DNA of 64,000 bases from Methanocellaceae archaeon UBA148 (lineage in GTDB: Archaea > Halobacteriota > UBA148): the NCBI GenBank assembly GCA_002495885.1, contig DAHG01000041.1, forward strand, positions 1 through 64,000, in the 5' to 3' direction. Both the position numbers and the translations under genes were made by a program. Shown piece by piece: positions 20,584 through 30,130 of the stretch; the first letter of the stretch is position 1, and every line of letters starts with the position of its first letter. The notes under the pieces are model-generated. The model searched no databases. It was not told the DNA's origin and saw only the letters and a program-made list of their open reading frames with translations.

Positions 20584-21912
20584 TTAAGGTTTTTTACCTA
20601 AAATGAACTCCAGTATATTCTGCTTCTTTTCCTTTGCCCTCTCAGCTGCCTCATCTACTTTTCTTTGCATCTGGGAAAGATTGACACTAGGAAATTCGCC
20701 TACAACCTTCTTAATGGGCGTATAAGCCGATTCTCGGAACTTTGGAGTTAATTCATGGAGTTCTCCGTTTTGGATTAGTGCGGCGCCCGACCCCTCTTCG
20801 ATGTGCCCTATAATCTCTACCGAAATGTCGTGCTTGCGCAACACTTCCAATATAGTTTCTGCTACGTTTTTAGGCGCAATGATCAAAAGAGCGTCCAATG
20901 AAACGCCCAGATAATCGATTTCTAACTCATCCAACATCCTGAGCACGGTTTTATTGACTAACGAGCGAATTTTCTCTTCGATAAAAACAAGTTTTACCCC
21001 TGCTGTCTTCGAGATCTCGGTTGCATCGCCCCTAATACCACCATTGGTGACATCTGTCATCGCATGTATCTTGGCGATTATCTCGTTATCGAACAACAAC
21101 TTACATGCATCTAAAAATATCGTATTTAGGGTTTCCATAACGACGTTTGATCTCCTAAAATAAAGTGCAGTTGCAGCTATCGTTCCACCACCAGCACCCT
21201 CTGTCATCAGGATCATATCCTCTGGTCGTGCACTTTTCCGAGCAGTTAACACAGATGCGATGCCAACTGCGCCAACACACCCAGTCATTCTATCGCCAAT
21301 AACCATATCTCCTCCAATGCGGAGTGTGCTTCCAGTAACCAGTGGAACGCCAACGAGTTCTGATACAGTAGTGATGCCTGCAGTATAATCGAATATCTTG
21401 GCAACATCCCCATCATCCGCCAAATGAATGTCAGAAAAAAGCATAATAGGACGGGCACCCATAACATATATGTCGCGTAATGCCGCCCTTGTGACATGAA
21501 ATCCTGCCAGAAACGGGAAATCACTTAAGCGAGAGTGCATTCCGTCAACAGTAAGCACAACATAGTTACCATCGATGGAAACGACACCAGAATCATCCAT
21601 TTGACTTGAGTCTATAAAAGCACCGGTCTCTCCGATTACCTCGGCAATTTTTTGATGAGCGTAAAAATCTCCATGGCCACGTGAACCAACGCCGAAATCC
21701 CCCATCGTAACACCAGAGGCTGAAAAGGAGGTGATATCGCTATCAGGATGCAATGTTGCATTTGCCTCTTCCAGAACAGCCTTAGCAAGGAGATGGGCTT
21801 TGCCTTCAGATATATCCTTGATCTCGATAATGCGCTCTTTTAATTTGCGCAGGATAATGTCTCGGTCTTCTCCCCTGCGCAGAGCACGCTTAGCATAACC
21901 TTCAAGATCCAT
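20584..21912 (-). CDS. AIR synthase-related protein (HypE/SelD/PurM-like fold)
   Basis: A protein of about 442 residues with the two halves of the PurM superfamily: an N-terminal domain with 'GVTMGDFGVGSRGHGDFYAHQKIAEVIG' and 'VVLTVDGMHSRLSDFPFLAGFHVTRAALRDIYVMGARP', and a C-terminal domain with 'AMTDVTNGGIRGDATEIS'. These match archaeal AIR-synthase-related proteins of unknown substrate, not PurM itself, and the N-terminal extension of about 65 residues is charged and helical. It is divergent from the hydrogenase operon, so a role related to HypE is conceivable, but the HypE C-terminal carbamoyl-Cys tail is absent. Start at MDLEGYAK; ATG 21918 is also in frame. Confidence 0.75.
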   Translation of the reverse strand: MDLEGYAKRALRRGEDRDIILRKLKERIIEIKDISEGKAHLLAKAVLEEANATLHPDSDITSFSASGVTMGDFGVGSRGHGDFYAHQKIAEVIGETGAFIDSSQMDDSGVVSIDGNYVVLTVDGMHSRLSDFPFLAGFHVTRAALRDIYVMGARPIMLFSDIHLADDGDVAKIFDYTAGITTVSELVGVPLVTGSTLRIGGDMVIGDRMTGCVGAVGIASVLTARKSARPEDMILMTEGAGGGTIAATALYFRRSNVVMETLNTIFLDACKLLFDNEIIAKIHAMTDVTNGGIRGDATEISKTAGVKLVFIEEKIRSLVNKTVLRMLDELEIDYLGVSLDALLIIAPKNVAETILEVLRKHDISVEIIGHIEEGSGAALIQNGELHELTPKFRESAYTPIKKVVGEFPSVNLSQMQRKVDEAAERAKEKKQNILEFILGKKP

Positions 21913-21918
21913 TAACAC

Positions 21919-22462
21919 ACTCCCGTTTCATTTTTTAATCTCAGGCCTCTTTGTGTGAACCTTATAAATTTAAAATATGACTTACCCTATATAGATAGGT
22001 TATCAATTGATAAACAAGATAACACTGCTATTTTACCAATATTTTAGGGTTGGTTAATTGGGATTATTAATTCTAACGTATCCTATCTACACGTACGAAT
22101 CAATTCCCATAGAAAGCTCTTAAATTTGCTTCATTCCAGTAAGCTTTTTGAAGTATAAGGCTTATGCTCGAATAAGTTTTCTTTTTTGAATGAAGACATA
22201 TGCTCAATAAAAAAGGTTCTTTTTGATGTTGGAACTCTTGAGAATACTGGAACAAAACGGTTACACCGAATACTGCAACGCCACTTGAAGAGTGCTGGGT
22301 CTAGAGAGAGGACCTGAACGATGACTTCACATTTTCGCCAATCTATTACTCTGCTGTCCATATTAGTGATTTTTATTAGTGATTAATTTTATATCGAGTA
22401 CCATAACATTAATAATAAGAAATTATAAAAGAAACAGACTTAGCTATTTCAGGAGGCATAGT
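21919..22462. promoter_or_regulatory. Divergent control region between AIR-synthase-like gene and vhtGAC
   Basis: About 540 bases without a convincing gene. A TATA-like stretch for the minus-strand gene lies near 21962-21975. TTATCAATTGATAA at 22000-22013 is a perfect 14-base palindrome and a possible operator. A TATA-like AATTATAAAAG near 22419-22429 would start the hydrogenase transcript close to the AGGAGG ribosome site at 22451-22456. A short reading frame near 22225 (MLELLRILEQNGYTEYCNAT) is too short to call. Confidence 0.45.
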
Positions 22463-23584
22463 GTGAACTTCAAAAGCTTGGATATAACAAAATTAGACAG
22501 GAGGACTTTTCTCAAAGTTGCTGCAGCCATGGGCGCAGCAACGTTTATAGGGACCTACAAGGCAGACATCGTCAAAGCTCTAGAACTTTCAGATACAAAT
22601 ATCGTTTGGTTGGAAGGCGCAGACTGTTGCGGTTGTTCGGAGTCGTTCCTCAACGCCGCATATCCAGATGTCATACAGGCAATCACAAGGCTAGGCATAT
22701 ATGTGGGTTACCATGAAACCCTGATGATGCAACAAGGCGTTTTTGTGGATGGGAGGTTGGTCGGAACATCAGAGTTGAATTCAGAGTTGGCCCTCGAGGA
22801 ATACATGACAGGTAAAAAGCCATTGGACGTATTGGTCATAGAGGGCTCGATAGCAGACGGACCAGAGGGCTCTGGCATGTACACCACAGTAGGAGGACAC
22901 CCTTTTAAGGAACTGGTAGAAAGATGCGCCAAACAAGCATCATACGTTGTAGCCATAGGTTCATGTGCAACATATGGCGGCATTCCAGCGGCAAAAGGCT
23001 CTGTAACCGGCAACATGGGGGCGCAATTCTTACAAACAGCGAAAGGTGGATTTCTGGGAGCTAACTATGTATCAAAAGCAGGTCTGCCTGTTGTGAACAT
23101 TCCATGCTGTCCAGCACATCCAGATTGGTTGACGTTGACGCTGGCGTCTATCATAATCGGTAAGGGGGGGTTAATCGAATTGGATAGATACAATAGGCCA
23201 ACGGTGTTCTTCCCACCAGACTACACCATACACGAAAACTGCCCCAGGCGCGGTTTCTATGACCTTGGTCAACTGGACACTGAATTTGCTGAGGGTCATT
23301 GTCTATGGAAACTCGGATGCAAGGCACCGATAACGCATGCAGACTGTGCAACCCGACTTTGGAATGCTTCGGTGAATATGTGCACTCAAGCAGGTTCACC
23401 ATGTATCGGTTGTGCGGAGCCAGTATTCCCAGACGGAACATCGCCATTCTATGTAGGAATGGAGATGATGTCAACGCTCGCTGGCGTGGACATAGACACC
23501 ATAGCTAAGGTTGCCATAGGGGCGGCAGCCGTGGGTGTTGGAGCACATGCAGTGCGCAGAATTGTAATGAAGGAGAATGAATAA
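22463..23584 (+). CDS. vhtG: Methanophenazine-type [NiFe] hydrogenase, small subunit
   Basis: Carries the iron-sulfur clusters that pass electrons from the NiFe centre to the membrane cytochrome. The N-terminus has a twin-arginine signal ('DRRTFLKVAAAMGAATFIG'), so the heterodimer is exported. The proximal-cluster motif 'WLEGADCCGCSES' and the C-terminal cysteine sets, including 'NMCTQAGSPCIGCAEPVFP', are intact. A C-terminal hydrophobic helix (about residues 340-362) anchors it. I start at GTG 22463, six bases after a perfect AGGAGG; the longer frame from 22379 would bury the Tat motif behind extra residues. 373 residues, normal length. Confidence 0.94.
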   Translation: MNFKSLDITKLDRRTFLKVAAAMGAATFIGTYKADIVKALELSDTNIVWLEGADCCGCSESFLNAAYPDVIQAITRLGIYVGYHETLMMQQGVFVDGRLVGTSELNSELALEEYMTGKKPLDVLVIEGSIADGPEGSGMYTTVGGHPFKELVERCAKQASYVVAIGSCATYGGIPAAKGSVTGNMGAQFLQTAKGGFLGANYVSKAGLPVVNIPCCPAHPDWLTLTLASIIIGKGGLIELDRYNRPTVFFPPDYTIHENCPRRGFYDLGQLDTEFAEGHCLWKLGCKAPITHADCATRLWNASVNMCTQAGSPCIGCAEPVFPDGTSPFYVGMEMMSTLAGVDIDTIAKVAIGAAAVGVGAHAVRRIVMKENE

Positions 23585-23587
23585 GCG

Positions 23588-25396
23588 ATGACCATAGTAG
23601 TAGTCGATCCATTGACAAGGATTGAAGGACACTTGAGACTAACAGCAGAAGTCAGCGATGGGGTGATCACTAATGCACACAGCTCTGGGACGATGTACAG
23701 GGGACTTGAACAGATTCTCAAGGGCAGGGATCCAAGGGATGCATCCAGAATAACTCAACGCATCTGCGGAGTTTGTCCGACCTGCCATGCGATAGCATCG
23801 GTCAGTGTATTGGATGATGCTTTTGGCATAACGGGTTCCATACCAAAGGATGCACTGGTTGTGAGAAACATCCTACAGGGTCTGAACGCCATAGCCAGTC
23901 ATGCTACGCATATCTGGGTTCTTTGGTTGCCGGACCTGACACATCCAATATATAAGACGATTCTGGAGACTGTTAACCTAAAGTCTGTATGGGATGAGTT
24001 CGTGGGCAGATTTGCACCCATCAGTTACTCCATAGAAGGCAAGGCAGTGCCACCAGGAAGCTCTTATCTAGCAGCAATCCCAGAGAAGAAAGCATTGCAT
24101 GAGGCAGAAGCCATTTTGGGAGGTAAGATGCCCCACCAGATGGCAACTATCGTTGGAGGAGTCACTTGTACCCCAACCATCGGAGATATAGGCAAAATCG
24201 CATCCTACTATGTGCGGGTTATGGAGTTTGTCAACCATTATGCGTTAGGACTGGATGCGTTATTTGGCATAACAGATCCGTTGGAGGTCGCAGATGCATG
24301 GCTTGGACTAACGCATGATGTCAGCAAGGACAAGGCGGTTGAAAACCTATTGGGCATATTGGGAGGTCTGCCGACAGACGATTTCTCCAGAGAGGCAGGA
24401 TGGAGCGATGTTGCGTTGCTCGCAGCATTCGGCTCAGAACTCATAGGAGAAACTTTGTTAGGGCTGCCAGCCAGCCTTAAGTTGGATATGATCGGCGGAT
24501 ATCCAGCGGATCCAACTAAGATCGGCTTCCTTTCGTATGGTTGGTACTATGCCATCAAAGAGGGGTACGATCCAACCAGCACAAAAGGAGAGCGCTTCAT
24601 CACATCTGGATTTACCAGTGGAGACCTCAAGTACGAGAATTTCAATCATCTAAATGTTACTGAGCATGTGGCACACTCATTCTACACGAGTGGTAATGAT
24701 CTACGCCCATGGAATGGAGAGACCGAGCCCGTTAAAAAAGCGGCAGACATTAAATACGATGATCCGACAGCAAAGTACAGTTGGCTCAAAGCACCGAGAT
24801 ACAAGGGAATACCCTGTGAGGTAGGACCTCTATCGAGGATGATCAATGCAAAAGAGCCTTTGGTCATGGGGCTGGTAGAAGCATTCCTGAAGAACGGCTA
24901 CTCGCCTGCAAACGTCTACACAAGAATGCTTGCAAGAGCGCAGGAGATTATCATTCTGGCCAGAGAGCTCAAGAAATGGGTGCTAGTTGACCTGGATCCA
25001 AATGGCAAATTCTACACGCATGCAGATCTATCGATGGCTAAGGATAGTAAAGGCGTGGGTCTCTGGGAAGGTCCAAGAGGTGCATTGGGACACTGGATCG
25101 TGACAGATGAAAACTCAAAGATCAAGAGTTACCAACTAGTGGTTCCGTCTACATGGAACCTATCGCCCAGAGATGCCAACGGTAAACTTGGTCCGACGGA
25201 GCTGGGGCTGGTGGGCAGCAAGGTTGGACCTATTGGTAATGTGCTCAGCACACTGGGTGCAATACCGCTGTCCAAGGAGGTCGAGAACCCCACAGCCATA
25301 TTCCACGTAGGCAGATCATACGATCCATGCCTCGCCTGTGCGGTGCACACGATTGACAAGGGAACCAACAAGAAATACGAACTCAGATTGCTCTAG
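23588..25396 (+). CDS. vhtA: Methanophenazine-type [NiFe] hydrogenase, large subunit
   Basis: Holds the NiFe active site. Ligand motifs are complete: N-terminal 'RICGVCPTCHA' (about residues 58-68) and C-terminal 'DPCLACAVH' (about 579-587), followed by a 15-residue tail that a maturation protease would remove after the His. 'DPLTRIEGHLR' opens the protein. 602 residues. It crosses the membrane with the Tat-tagged small subunit. No VhtD-type endopeptidase gene is next to it. Confidence 0.95.
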   Translation: MTIVVVDPLTRIEGHLRLTAEVSDGVITNAHSSGTMYRGLEQILKGRDPRDASRITQRICGVCPTCHAIASVSVLDDAFGITGSIPKDALVVRNILQGLNAIASHATHIWVLWLPDLTHPIYKTILETVNLKSVWDEFVGRFAPISYSIEGKAVPPGSSYLAAIPEKKALHEAEAILGGKMPHQMATIVGGVTCTPTIGDIGKIASYYVRVMEFVNHYALGLDALFGITDPLEVADAWLGLTHDVSKDKAVENLLGILGGLPTDDFSREAGWSDVALLAAFGSELIGETLLGLPASLKLDMIGGYPADPTKIGFLSYGWYYAIKEGYDPTSTKGERFITSGFTSGDLKYENFNHLNVTEHVAHSFYTSGNDLRPWNGETEPVKKAADIKYDDPTAKYSWLKAPRYKGIPCEVGPLSRMINAKEPLVMGLVEAFLKNGYSPANVYTRMLARAQEIIILARELKKWVLVDLDPNGKFYTHADLSMAKDSKGVGLWEGPRGALGHWIVTDENSKIKSYQLVVPSTWNLSPRDANGKLGPTELGLVGSKVGPIGNVLSTLGAIPLSKEVENPTAIFHVGRSYDPCLACAVHTIDKGTNKKYELRLL

Positions 25397-25405
25397 GAGA
25401 AGGAC

Positions 25406-26152
25406 ATGACTAAGAACATAGCAGAGAGATGGAACCTACCCATGAGGACGATGCACTGGGTACATATGATCACAACTCTGATACTTATCGTCACAGGCTT
25501 CAGAATATATTTGGGCTGGGGCTTCCCTGCCACTTACACAGAGGCAAGGGCTTTACACATGGTTGCAGTTTGTGGATTTCTGGCCGCAAACGTCATCTTA
25601 CTACCTTACGGCATGATCTTGGAGGCTCTAGAGGACTTCAAACATCTTGGCATTAAGCAAGGAATCAAGCACTTTACAAAGGCGAATATGTTCGGTATAG
25701 AGGATGTACGGCGACTAAAGGCTATACTGCTCAACTTCTTTGGGAGACAAAAGGAATATCCAGCACTCACTATCTATGATGAGAAGAAAGGGTTTTATGT
25801 AAACCGAGCCCATCCGATCACGAAGATATTGATAGTGCTAGAGGCAATCGCAATCGCTCTCATCACGCTGACTGGCATCGTCATGTATGATGCCGATTGG
25901 GGGGTCATGGGACTCAACATAGGTGCAACCATAATTGGCGTTGTCACATGGATCATACCGTCTGGAGTGGACGCAATGGCCTTCTGTAGAACGCTACATC
26001 TCGGCACGATGTACTACTTCATCTTCGACCTGTTCATACATGTGGGTATTCTGCAGTTGGACACAAAAGCCATACAGGCCTGGAAAGCAATGTTCTTCAC
26101 TGGCAAGGAAGACCTCAGTAAATCTCCACGTGCAAAAATCATAAAAAAATAG
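25406..26152 (+). CDS. vhtC: Hydrogenase cytochrome b subunit
   Basis: A 248-residue di-heme membrane cytochrome that links the hydrogenase to methanophenazine or another membrane quinone. Four to five membrane helices are visible, with candidate heme histidines in 'MRTMHWVHMITT', 'ALHMVAVCGF', 'CRTLHLGTMYY' and 'LFIHVGIL'. It ends the vhtGAC operon and is followed by a long T-rich stretch. Confidence 0.92.
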   Translation: MTKNIAERWNLPMRTMHWVHMITTLILIVTGFRIYLGWGFPATYTEARALHMVAVCGFLAANVILLPYGMILEALEDFKHLGIKQGIKHFTKANMFGIEDVRRLKAILLNFFGRQKEYPALTIYDEKKGFYVNRAHPITKILIVLEAIAIALITLTGIVMYDADWGVMGLNIGATIIGVVTWIIPSGVDAMAFCRTLHLGTMYYFIFDLFIHVGILQLDTKAIQAWKAMFFTGKEDLSKSPRAKIIKK

Positions 26153-26448
26153 GGGGCTCTTCTGCCCTTTTCTTTTTTATATTTTTAGACCTTTTTTTAT
26201 TTTTTTGTTTATTTTTTTATTTTGTATTCATTCTTTTTGTATTTTCTTATGGAACTCTTTACCTTGAAGTAGTGATTTAGGTTCGTTATTTTTATTACTC
26301 ATTATTATCACCTCGCCCCTTTGAAAGTTATTTCTTCTAGTGTTCCTGATGTAAAAGAAGTCCGCATAAGGCTGAATTTGGGTAAATATCTGATTTCCAT
26401 TTTATCAGCTGTTGGACAAAGTCCACTATACTTTGAATCAATGCTAGA
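26153..26448. terminator. T-rich termination region with a short gene remnant
   Basis: 26160-26245 holds several T4-T8 tracts on the plus strand, which is the usual archaeal terminator form downstream of vhtC. On the minus strand a 24-codon frame (26302-26228, MSNKNNEPKSLLQ...) has a good GAGGTGAT ribosome site but ends at a TGA, with more lysine-rich sequence open behind it. It looks like the start of a decayed or very short gene. Confidence 0.45.
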
Positions 26449-26979
26449 CTATCTAAATCGTTCAAGTTGCTGTATCTGTTCTTCAGATAGTAAGATTAGT
26501 CTATTTCTTTGATTTGGATAAATCTCTGCTTCATCCCACAAATTTGAAATAACGCTCGTGGCAATACCGATTTTAACGCCACGGTCCTTCAAGTCATTTA
26601 TCAATTTCTGAGAGCTAAAGAGATAAACATTCGAAATAAACAGAGGTCTCGTAGTACCTCGTGATGAAGCAGCACTAGATTTTGGACCAGTAATGACAAG
26701 ATAATAATCGGGTAAAGGGTCAGTACCTACATCCAGTACATTTTCCCTTTTTGGATGGAATTTGATATTTACAGTACTCCCTTCAAGAGATTCTTGAGTG
26801 AAATTACCGTCAATTCCTTTTTCAACTGCAGATCGTTTAAGTTCTATCTTAAAGATTTCTGATGCGATGTATTCCCCTATGTGTCCGATCAATGAGGGAC
26901 GTCCAATTATTTCTGCAATCTCAGCATCAATTTTGTTCTTGGCATGGATGAGTTCTGCAAGTCTTTCAAGCTTTTTCAT
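26449..26979 (-). CDS. DUF6998-like protein, possible nuclease fold
   Basis: About 176 residues. The core 'AEIIGRPSLIGHIGEYIASEIFKIEL...KGIDGNF...GSTVNIKFHPKRE...PDYYLVITGPK' matches a family met in many bacteria and archaea near defence or mobile genes. The spacing G-E...D-G...N-I-K recalls a PD-(D/E)XK nuclease core, but function is unproven. I start at MKKLERL; ATG 27012 is upstream in frame. It is isolated between the hydrogenase and rnf operons, with AT-rich flanks. Confidence 0.65.
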   Translation of the reverse strand: MKKLERLAELIHAKNKIDAEIAEIIGRPSLIGHIGEYIASEIFKIELKRSAVEKGIDGNFTQESLEGSTVNIKFHPKRENVLDVGTDPLPDYYLVITGPKSSAASSRGTTRPLFISNVYLFSSQKLINDLKDRGVKIGIATSVISNLWDEAEIYPNQRNRLILLSEEQIQQLERFR

Positions 26980-27117
26980 GTTAACATCCCTTTTTCGTAA
27001 TACGGATTTCACCTAAAACTTAATATTCAAACCCCCCAATAAAAAGATTCTCACTATTGTTATATTATCCAATCGTCAACTTAGCCGATAGAATTTTTAC
27101 TTTCGGCAATACTAAGT

Positions 27118-28083
27118 TTAAGGAAAACCACTAGACCGGATTATCTTTCCATCATTATCGATTATCAACGCCTCTGAGCCAGACCTTTCAACCAAACGTA
27201 TGCCCTCTTCTGCTCCCAGCACAAATACGGCAGTTGATAATGCATCCGCATCAATTGTATTTTCAGCAAGGATAGTTACGCTCATCAACCCCTGAACAAT
27301 AGAACCAGTTCTTGGATCCATGATGTGAGGGGATTGTTTTTCTTCATTTAAATATCTCTCATAATTTCCACTCGTTGCAACTGCCTTATCGCAGAGCTCG
27401 ATGGTAGTGATAGAGGCTTTCTTATCCTGTGGATTACGCAGGGCAACCCTCCATGGAGTTCCATCTAACTTATTTCCAAGGGTCCTCATATCCCCACCTG
27501 CGCTTACTAGTGCATGCTCTATGCCATTCTGCTTTAACGTTTCAATAGCCTTATCCACGGCGTAGCCCTTAGCAATCCCGCCCAGCGTTATGCCCATGCC
27601 TTCCTTTTTGAATCGTATTCTTCCACCCTTAAGGGTTATATTTTTAGGATTGAGCAACTCCAAAGTCTCCTCAAGCTTCGCTTCTGTCGGAATGCATTTT
27701 TCCCATAACTCCATAAGAGGCAATACGGCAATGTTAAACGCTCCACTGCTCAGTCCCGAATGGTGATTTGCTCTCTCGATGACACGTATGGTGCCAGCAT
27801 CTGCATAATCGCAGTAGCCGTTTTTGTTGAGCAGGCCTATATCACTGCTATCCTTGTAGATGCTCATAAGATCGTTGATCTTATACATTTCTTCAAAGGA
27901 GATGTTCATCACATTCTTGGCCCAATCTACGTCGGAATGTACCGCTGCTATCTTCACAGATGTCCCCATTATATTGCGCGTACCCTCTATGAGGTAGGCT
28001 CTCTTAGAACTCAGCCAGCTGCCAGTCAGGAGAGCCAATGAAAAAGCTGCGCAGCCTTTTATAAACTTCCTCCTATTTACCAT
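27118..28083 (-). CDS. apbE: FAD:protein FMN transferase ApbE, Tat-exported
   Basis: Attaches FMN covalently to threonines of RnfG/RnfD-type proteins. An N-terminal Tat-like signal ('NRRKFIKGCAAFSLALLTG') places it outside the membrane. 'GMGITLGGIAKGYAVDKA', 'ALVSAGGDMRTLG', 'PHIMDPRTGS' and 'ADALSTAVFVLG' are the ApbE motifs, including the Mg-binding Asp near the C-terminus. Last gene of the rnf operon, which makes an Rnf-maturation role very likely. ATG 28083 follows GGGGTGA; the alternative ATG 28089 overlaps the rnfB stop. Confidence 0.93.
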   Translation of the reverse strand: MVNRRKFIKGCAAFSLALLTGSWLSSKRAYLIEGTRNIMGTSVKIAAVHSDVDWAKNVMNISFEEMYKINDLMSIYKDSSDIGLLNKNGYCDYADAGTIRVIERANHHSGLSSGAFNIAVLPLMELWEKCIPTEAKLEETLELLNPKNITLKGGRIRFKKEGMGITLGGIAKGYAVDKAIETLKQNGIEHALVSAGGDMRTLGNKLDGTPWRVALRNPQDKKASITTIELCDKAVATSGNYERYLNEEKQSPHIMDPRTGSIVQGLMSVTILAENTIDADALSTAVFVLGAEEGIRLVERSGSEALIIDNDGKIIRSSGFP

Positions 28084-28088
28084 TCTCA

Positions 28089-28874
28089 TCACCCCAATAT
28101 CCCAATCGCATTTCTCGGACATTTTTCCACGCAGACGCCACAACCGGTGCACTTCTCCTGGTCGATTAAGGCCAAATTATCCTTAAGCGTTATCGCATTT
28201 GAAGGACAGGCTTTCACACAGATGCCACAGCCCATACAGCCGAATTTGCAGATCTCTTTTACATACTTGCCTTTATCTTTCGAAAAGCATAGTACGCGGA
28301 CTTTTTGGCTGATCTTTCTCAGTGTCAAAATACCCTTTGGACATACACTCACGCATACACCGCAACCCTTGCATTTATTTTCATCTATTACTGGCAGCCT
28401 ATTCTCACCGATGGTAATCGCACCAAAGGGACAAGCCCTCACACAGCTGCCATGCCCTATGCAGCCGTAGGAGCATGCCTTTTCCCCCTCTGCGATTAGC
28501 ATAGCTGCTTTGCAATCCTCCACGCCATCATACTCGAATCTGCTAAGGCAGTTTACCCCACCATTGCACAGGACAACAGCAACCTCTTTCTCCTTTTCTT
28601 CCACGCAAACGCCTACACACTCTCCAATATTTTTTACGCAACTAAAGCTAGCCGATGTACAAACATCTGGCGGGAGTTCTCCTTTGGCGATACGTTCTGC
28701 ACAGGCTGCGCATCCTGCACACCCACATGCACCACAGTTAGCACCTGGCAGGAATGCCAGTATTGCCTCCACTTTCGGGTCTGCTTCAACATGGAACTTT
28801 TTCGACGCCCATATCAGCATCATGCTACATCCAAGTCCTACAGTGCCCAGAACTGTAATAGCCGCGCCTAGAAT
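28089..28874 (-). CDS. rnfB: Rnf complex subunit RnfB (polyferredoxin)
   Basis: The cytoplasmic iron-sulfur subunit that accepts electrons from ferredoxin. It has a four-Cys cluster 'GANCGACGCAGCAAC' and four further ferredoxin motifs (C-x3-C-x5-C-x3-CP and CKGCGVC, CKFGCMGCGIC, CTGCGVC types). The first ATG in frame is at 28823, but the 17 codons upstream encode the hydrophobic anchor 'ILGAAITVLGTVGLGCSMMLIW' expected of RnfB. The only plausible start for it is ATT at 28874 (or an internal CTG), just after GGGGTGA at the rnfA 3' end. I therefore annotate the ATT start. The end is firm. Confidence 0.85.
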   Translation of the reverse strand: MLGAAITVLGTVGLGCSMMLIWASKKFHVEADPKVEAILAFLPGANCGACGCAGCAACAERIAKGELPPDVCTSASFSCVKNIGECVGVCVEEKEKEVAVVLCNGGVNCLSRFEYDGVEDCKAAMLIAEGEKACSYGCIGHGSCVRACPFGAITIGENRLPVIDENKCKGCGVCVSVCPKGILTLRKISQKVRVLCFSKDKGKYVKEICKFGCMGCGICVKACPSNAITLKDNLALIDQEKCTGCGVCVEKCPRNAIGILG

Positions 28875-29464
28875 TGTATCACCCCGAAGTAGTTCACAAA
28901 GATCAATGATAGCAGCGCAGCAACTAAAAATGCGCCAGTAAACCCTCCAAACATATCAACGCCCCTTTGCAATAGTTTCTCCCTTATTCCTGATGCAAGG
29001 AGCATGACCAGACCAAATCCTAGTCCACCACTGATGCCGTATACGACGCTCCCCACATAGGAATAATTTTGTTGAGCGTTCAGCAAAACCACACCAAGCA
29101 CAGCACAGTTAGTCGTTATCAAGGGCAGGTATATCCCCAGCGATCTGTATAAAGCCGGTTGATGTTTGCGAATGATAAATTCTACCAACTGAACAAAGGA
29201 CGCGATGAGCAAGATGAAGCAGATTGTCTGTAGAAACTCCAAGCCGAAAGGTACCAAGATGAAATGGAAGATGGGCCAGGTAATGATAGACGCCATACCC
29301 ATTACAAAGGTTACGGCCATCGACATGCCTATCGAGCTACTCATATCCTTGGTCAACCCTAGGAAAGAGCATAGTCCTAGAAACATAACCAACAGGAAGT
29401 TCTTAGTAAAAATCCCAGCTATCAACAGCTCAAGTAAGTTTTCTGTCGGAAGCAATGCAGGCAT
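28868..29464 (-). CDS. rnfA: Rnf complex membrane subunit RnfA
   Basis: About 198 residues with six predicted membrane helices and the symmetric 'LGLCSFLGLTK' and 'TTNCAVLGVVLL' motifs that hold cysteine ligands of the intramembrane Fe-S centre formed with RnfE. ATG 29464 follows a strong GAGGAGGGG, one base after the rnfE stop. Confidence 0.94.
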   Translation of the reverse strand: MPALLPTENLLELLIAGIFTKNFLLVMFLGLCSFLGLTKDMSSSIGMSMAVTFVMGMASIITWPIFHFILVPFGLEFLQTICFILLIASFVQLVEFIIRKHQPALYRSLGIYLPLITTNCAVLGVVLLNAQQNYSYVGSVVYGISGGLGFGLVMLLASGIREKLLQRGVDMFGGFTGAFLVAALLSLIFVNYFGVIQF

Positions 29465-29465
29465 C

Positions 29466-30128
29466 TTATCCCCTCCTCTCACTCATCTTTTTTCCCATGA
29501 ACTTGAACATGAACATGAGCGATCCTATGGTGAAAAACGCTCCAGGCGAGAGTATCATGACTGTGGCAGGCTCGATAGGTATGTGCAAGGTAGCCAGCTC
29601 CAGAAAGCCAATTTGTCCGTTCTCCAACAACCATAGCATGACAAAGGTGATCTTTCCAGTCCCTAGCAGCTCTCTGATACCCCCAATCAACATCAGCACC
29701 AAGATATAACCAACTGATATCCCCAATGCATCCGTTATCGAGGGCAGAACAGGATTTTTACTGGCATATGCCTCTGCCCTTCCGATGACGATGCAGTTCA
29801 CCACAATCAACGGTACAAATATGCCCAGCGCTTCATACAAAGGCGGTAGATATGCTTGTAGAACTATGTCTATTATCGTGACAAAGGTAGCGATGATCAC
29901 AATAAAAATGGGCAATCGTACAATAGATGGGGTCTGATTCCTTAGCAAGGATATGAACAAGTTGGACCCCAGTAGAACGAAAGTGAAAGCCAATCCCATC
30001 CCCAACCCGTTCTCAAAGGACGTAGTAACCGCTAGAGTGGGACATATGCCCAGCACCAAACAAAACACAGGGTTATTTTTTATTATCCCCTTGGTAAATT
30101 CGCTTAAGAGGCTTGGTCTATCCGTCAC
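29466..30128 (-). CDS. rnfE: Rnf complex membrane subunit RnfE
   Basis: About 220 residues, six membrane helices, homologous to RnfA, with the matching 'LVLGICPTLAVTTS' and 'VVNCIVIGRAEAYA' motifs. Start is GTG 30128, two bases after the rnfG stop. RnfA and RnfE form the core through which electrons cross the membrane. Confidence 0.94.
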   Translation of the reverse strand: MTDRPSLLSEFTKGIIKNNPVFCLVLGICPTLAVTTSFENGLGMGLAFTFVLLGSNLFISLLRNQTPSIVRLPIFIVIIATFVTIIDIVLQAYLPPLYEALGIFVPLIVVNCIVIGRAEAYASKNPVLPSITDALGISVGYILVLMLIGGIRELLGTGKITFVMLWLLENGQIGFLELATLHIPIEPATVMILSPGAFFTIGSLMFMFKFMGKKMSERRG

Positions 30129-30130
30129 TT

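Noticed and set aside
20584..21912. Assignment as hydrogenase maturation factor HypE
   Set aside because: The fold is shared, but the HypE C-terminal cysteine tail is missing and the N-terminal extension differs, so only a superfamily call is made.
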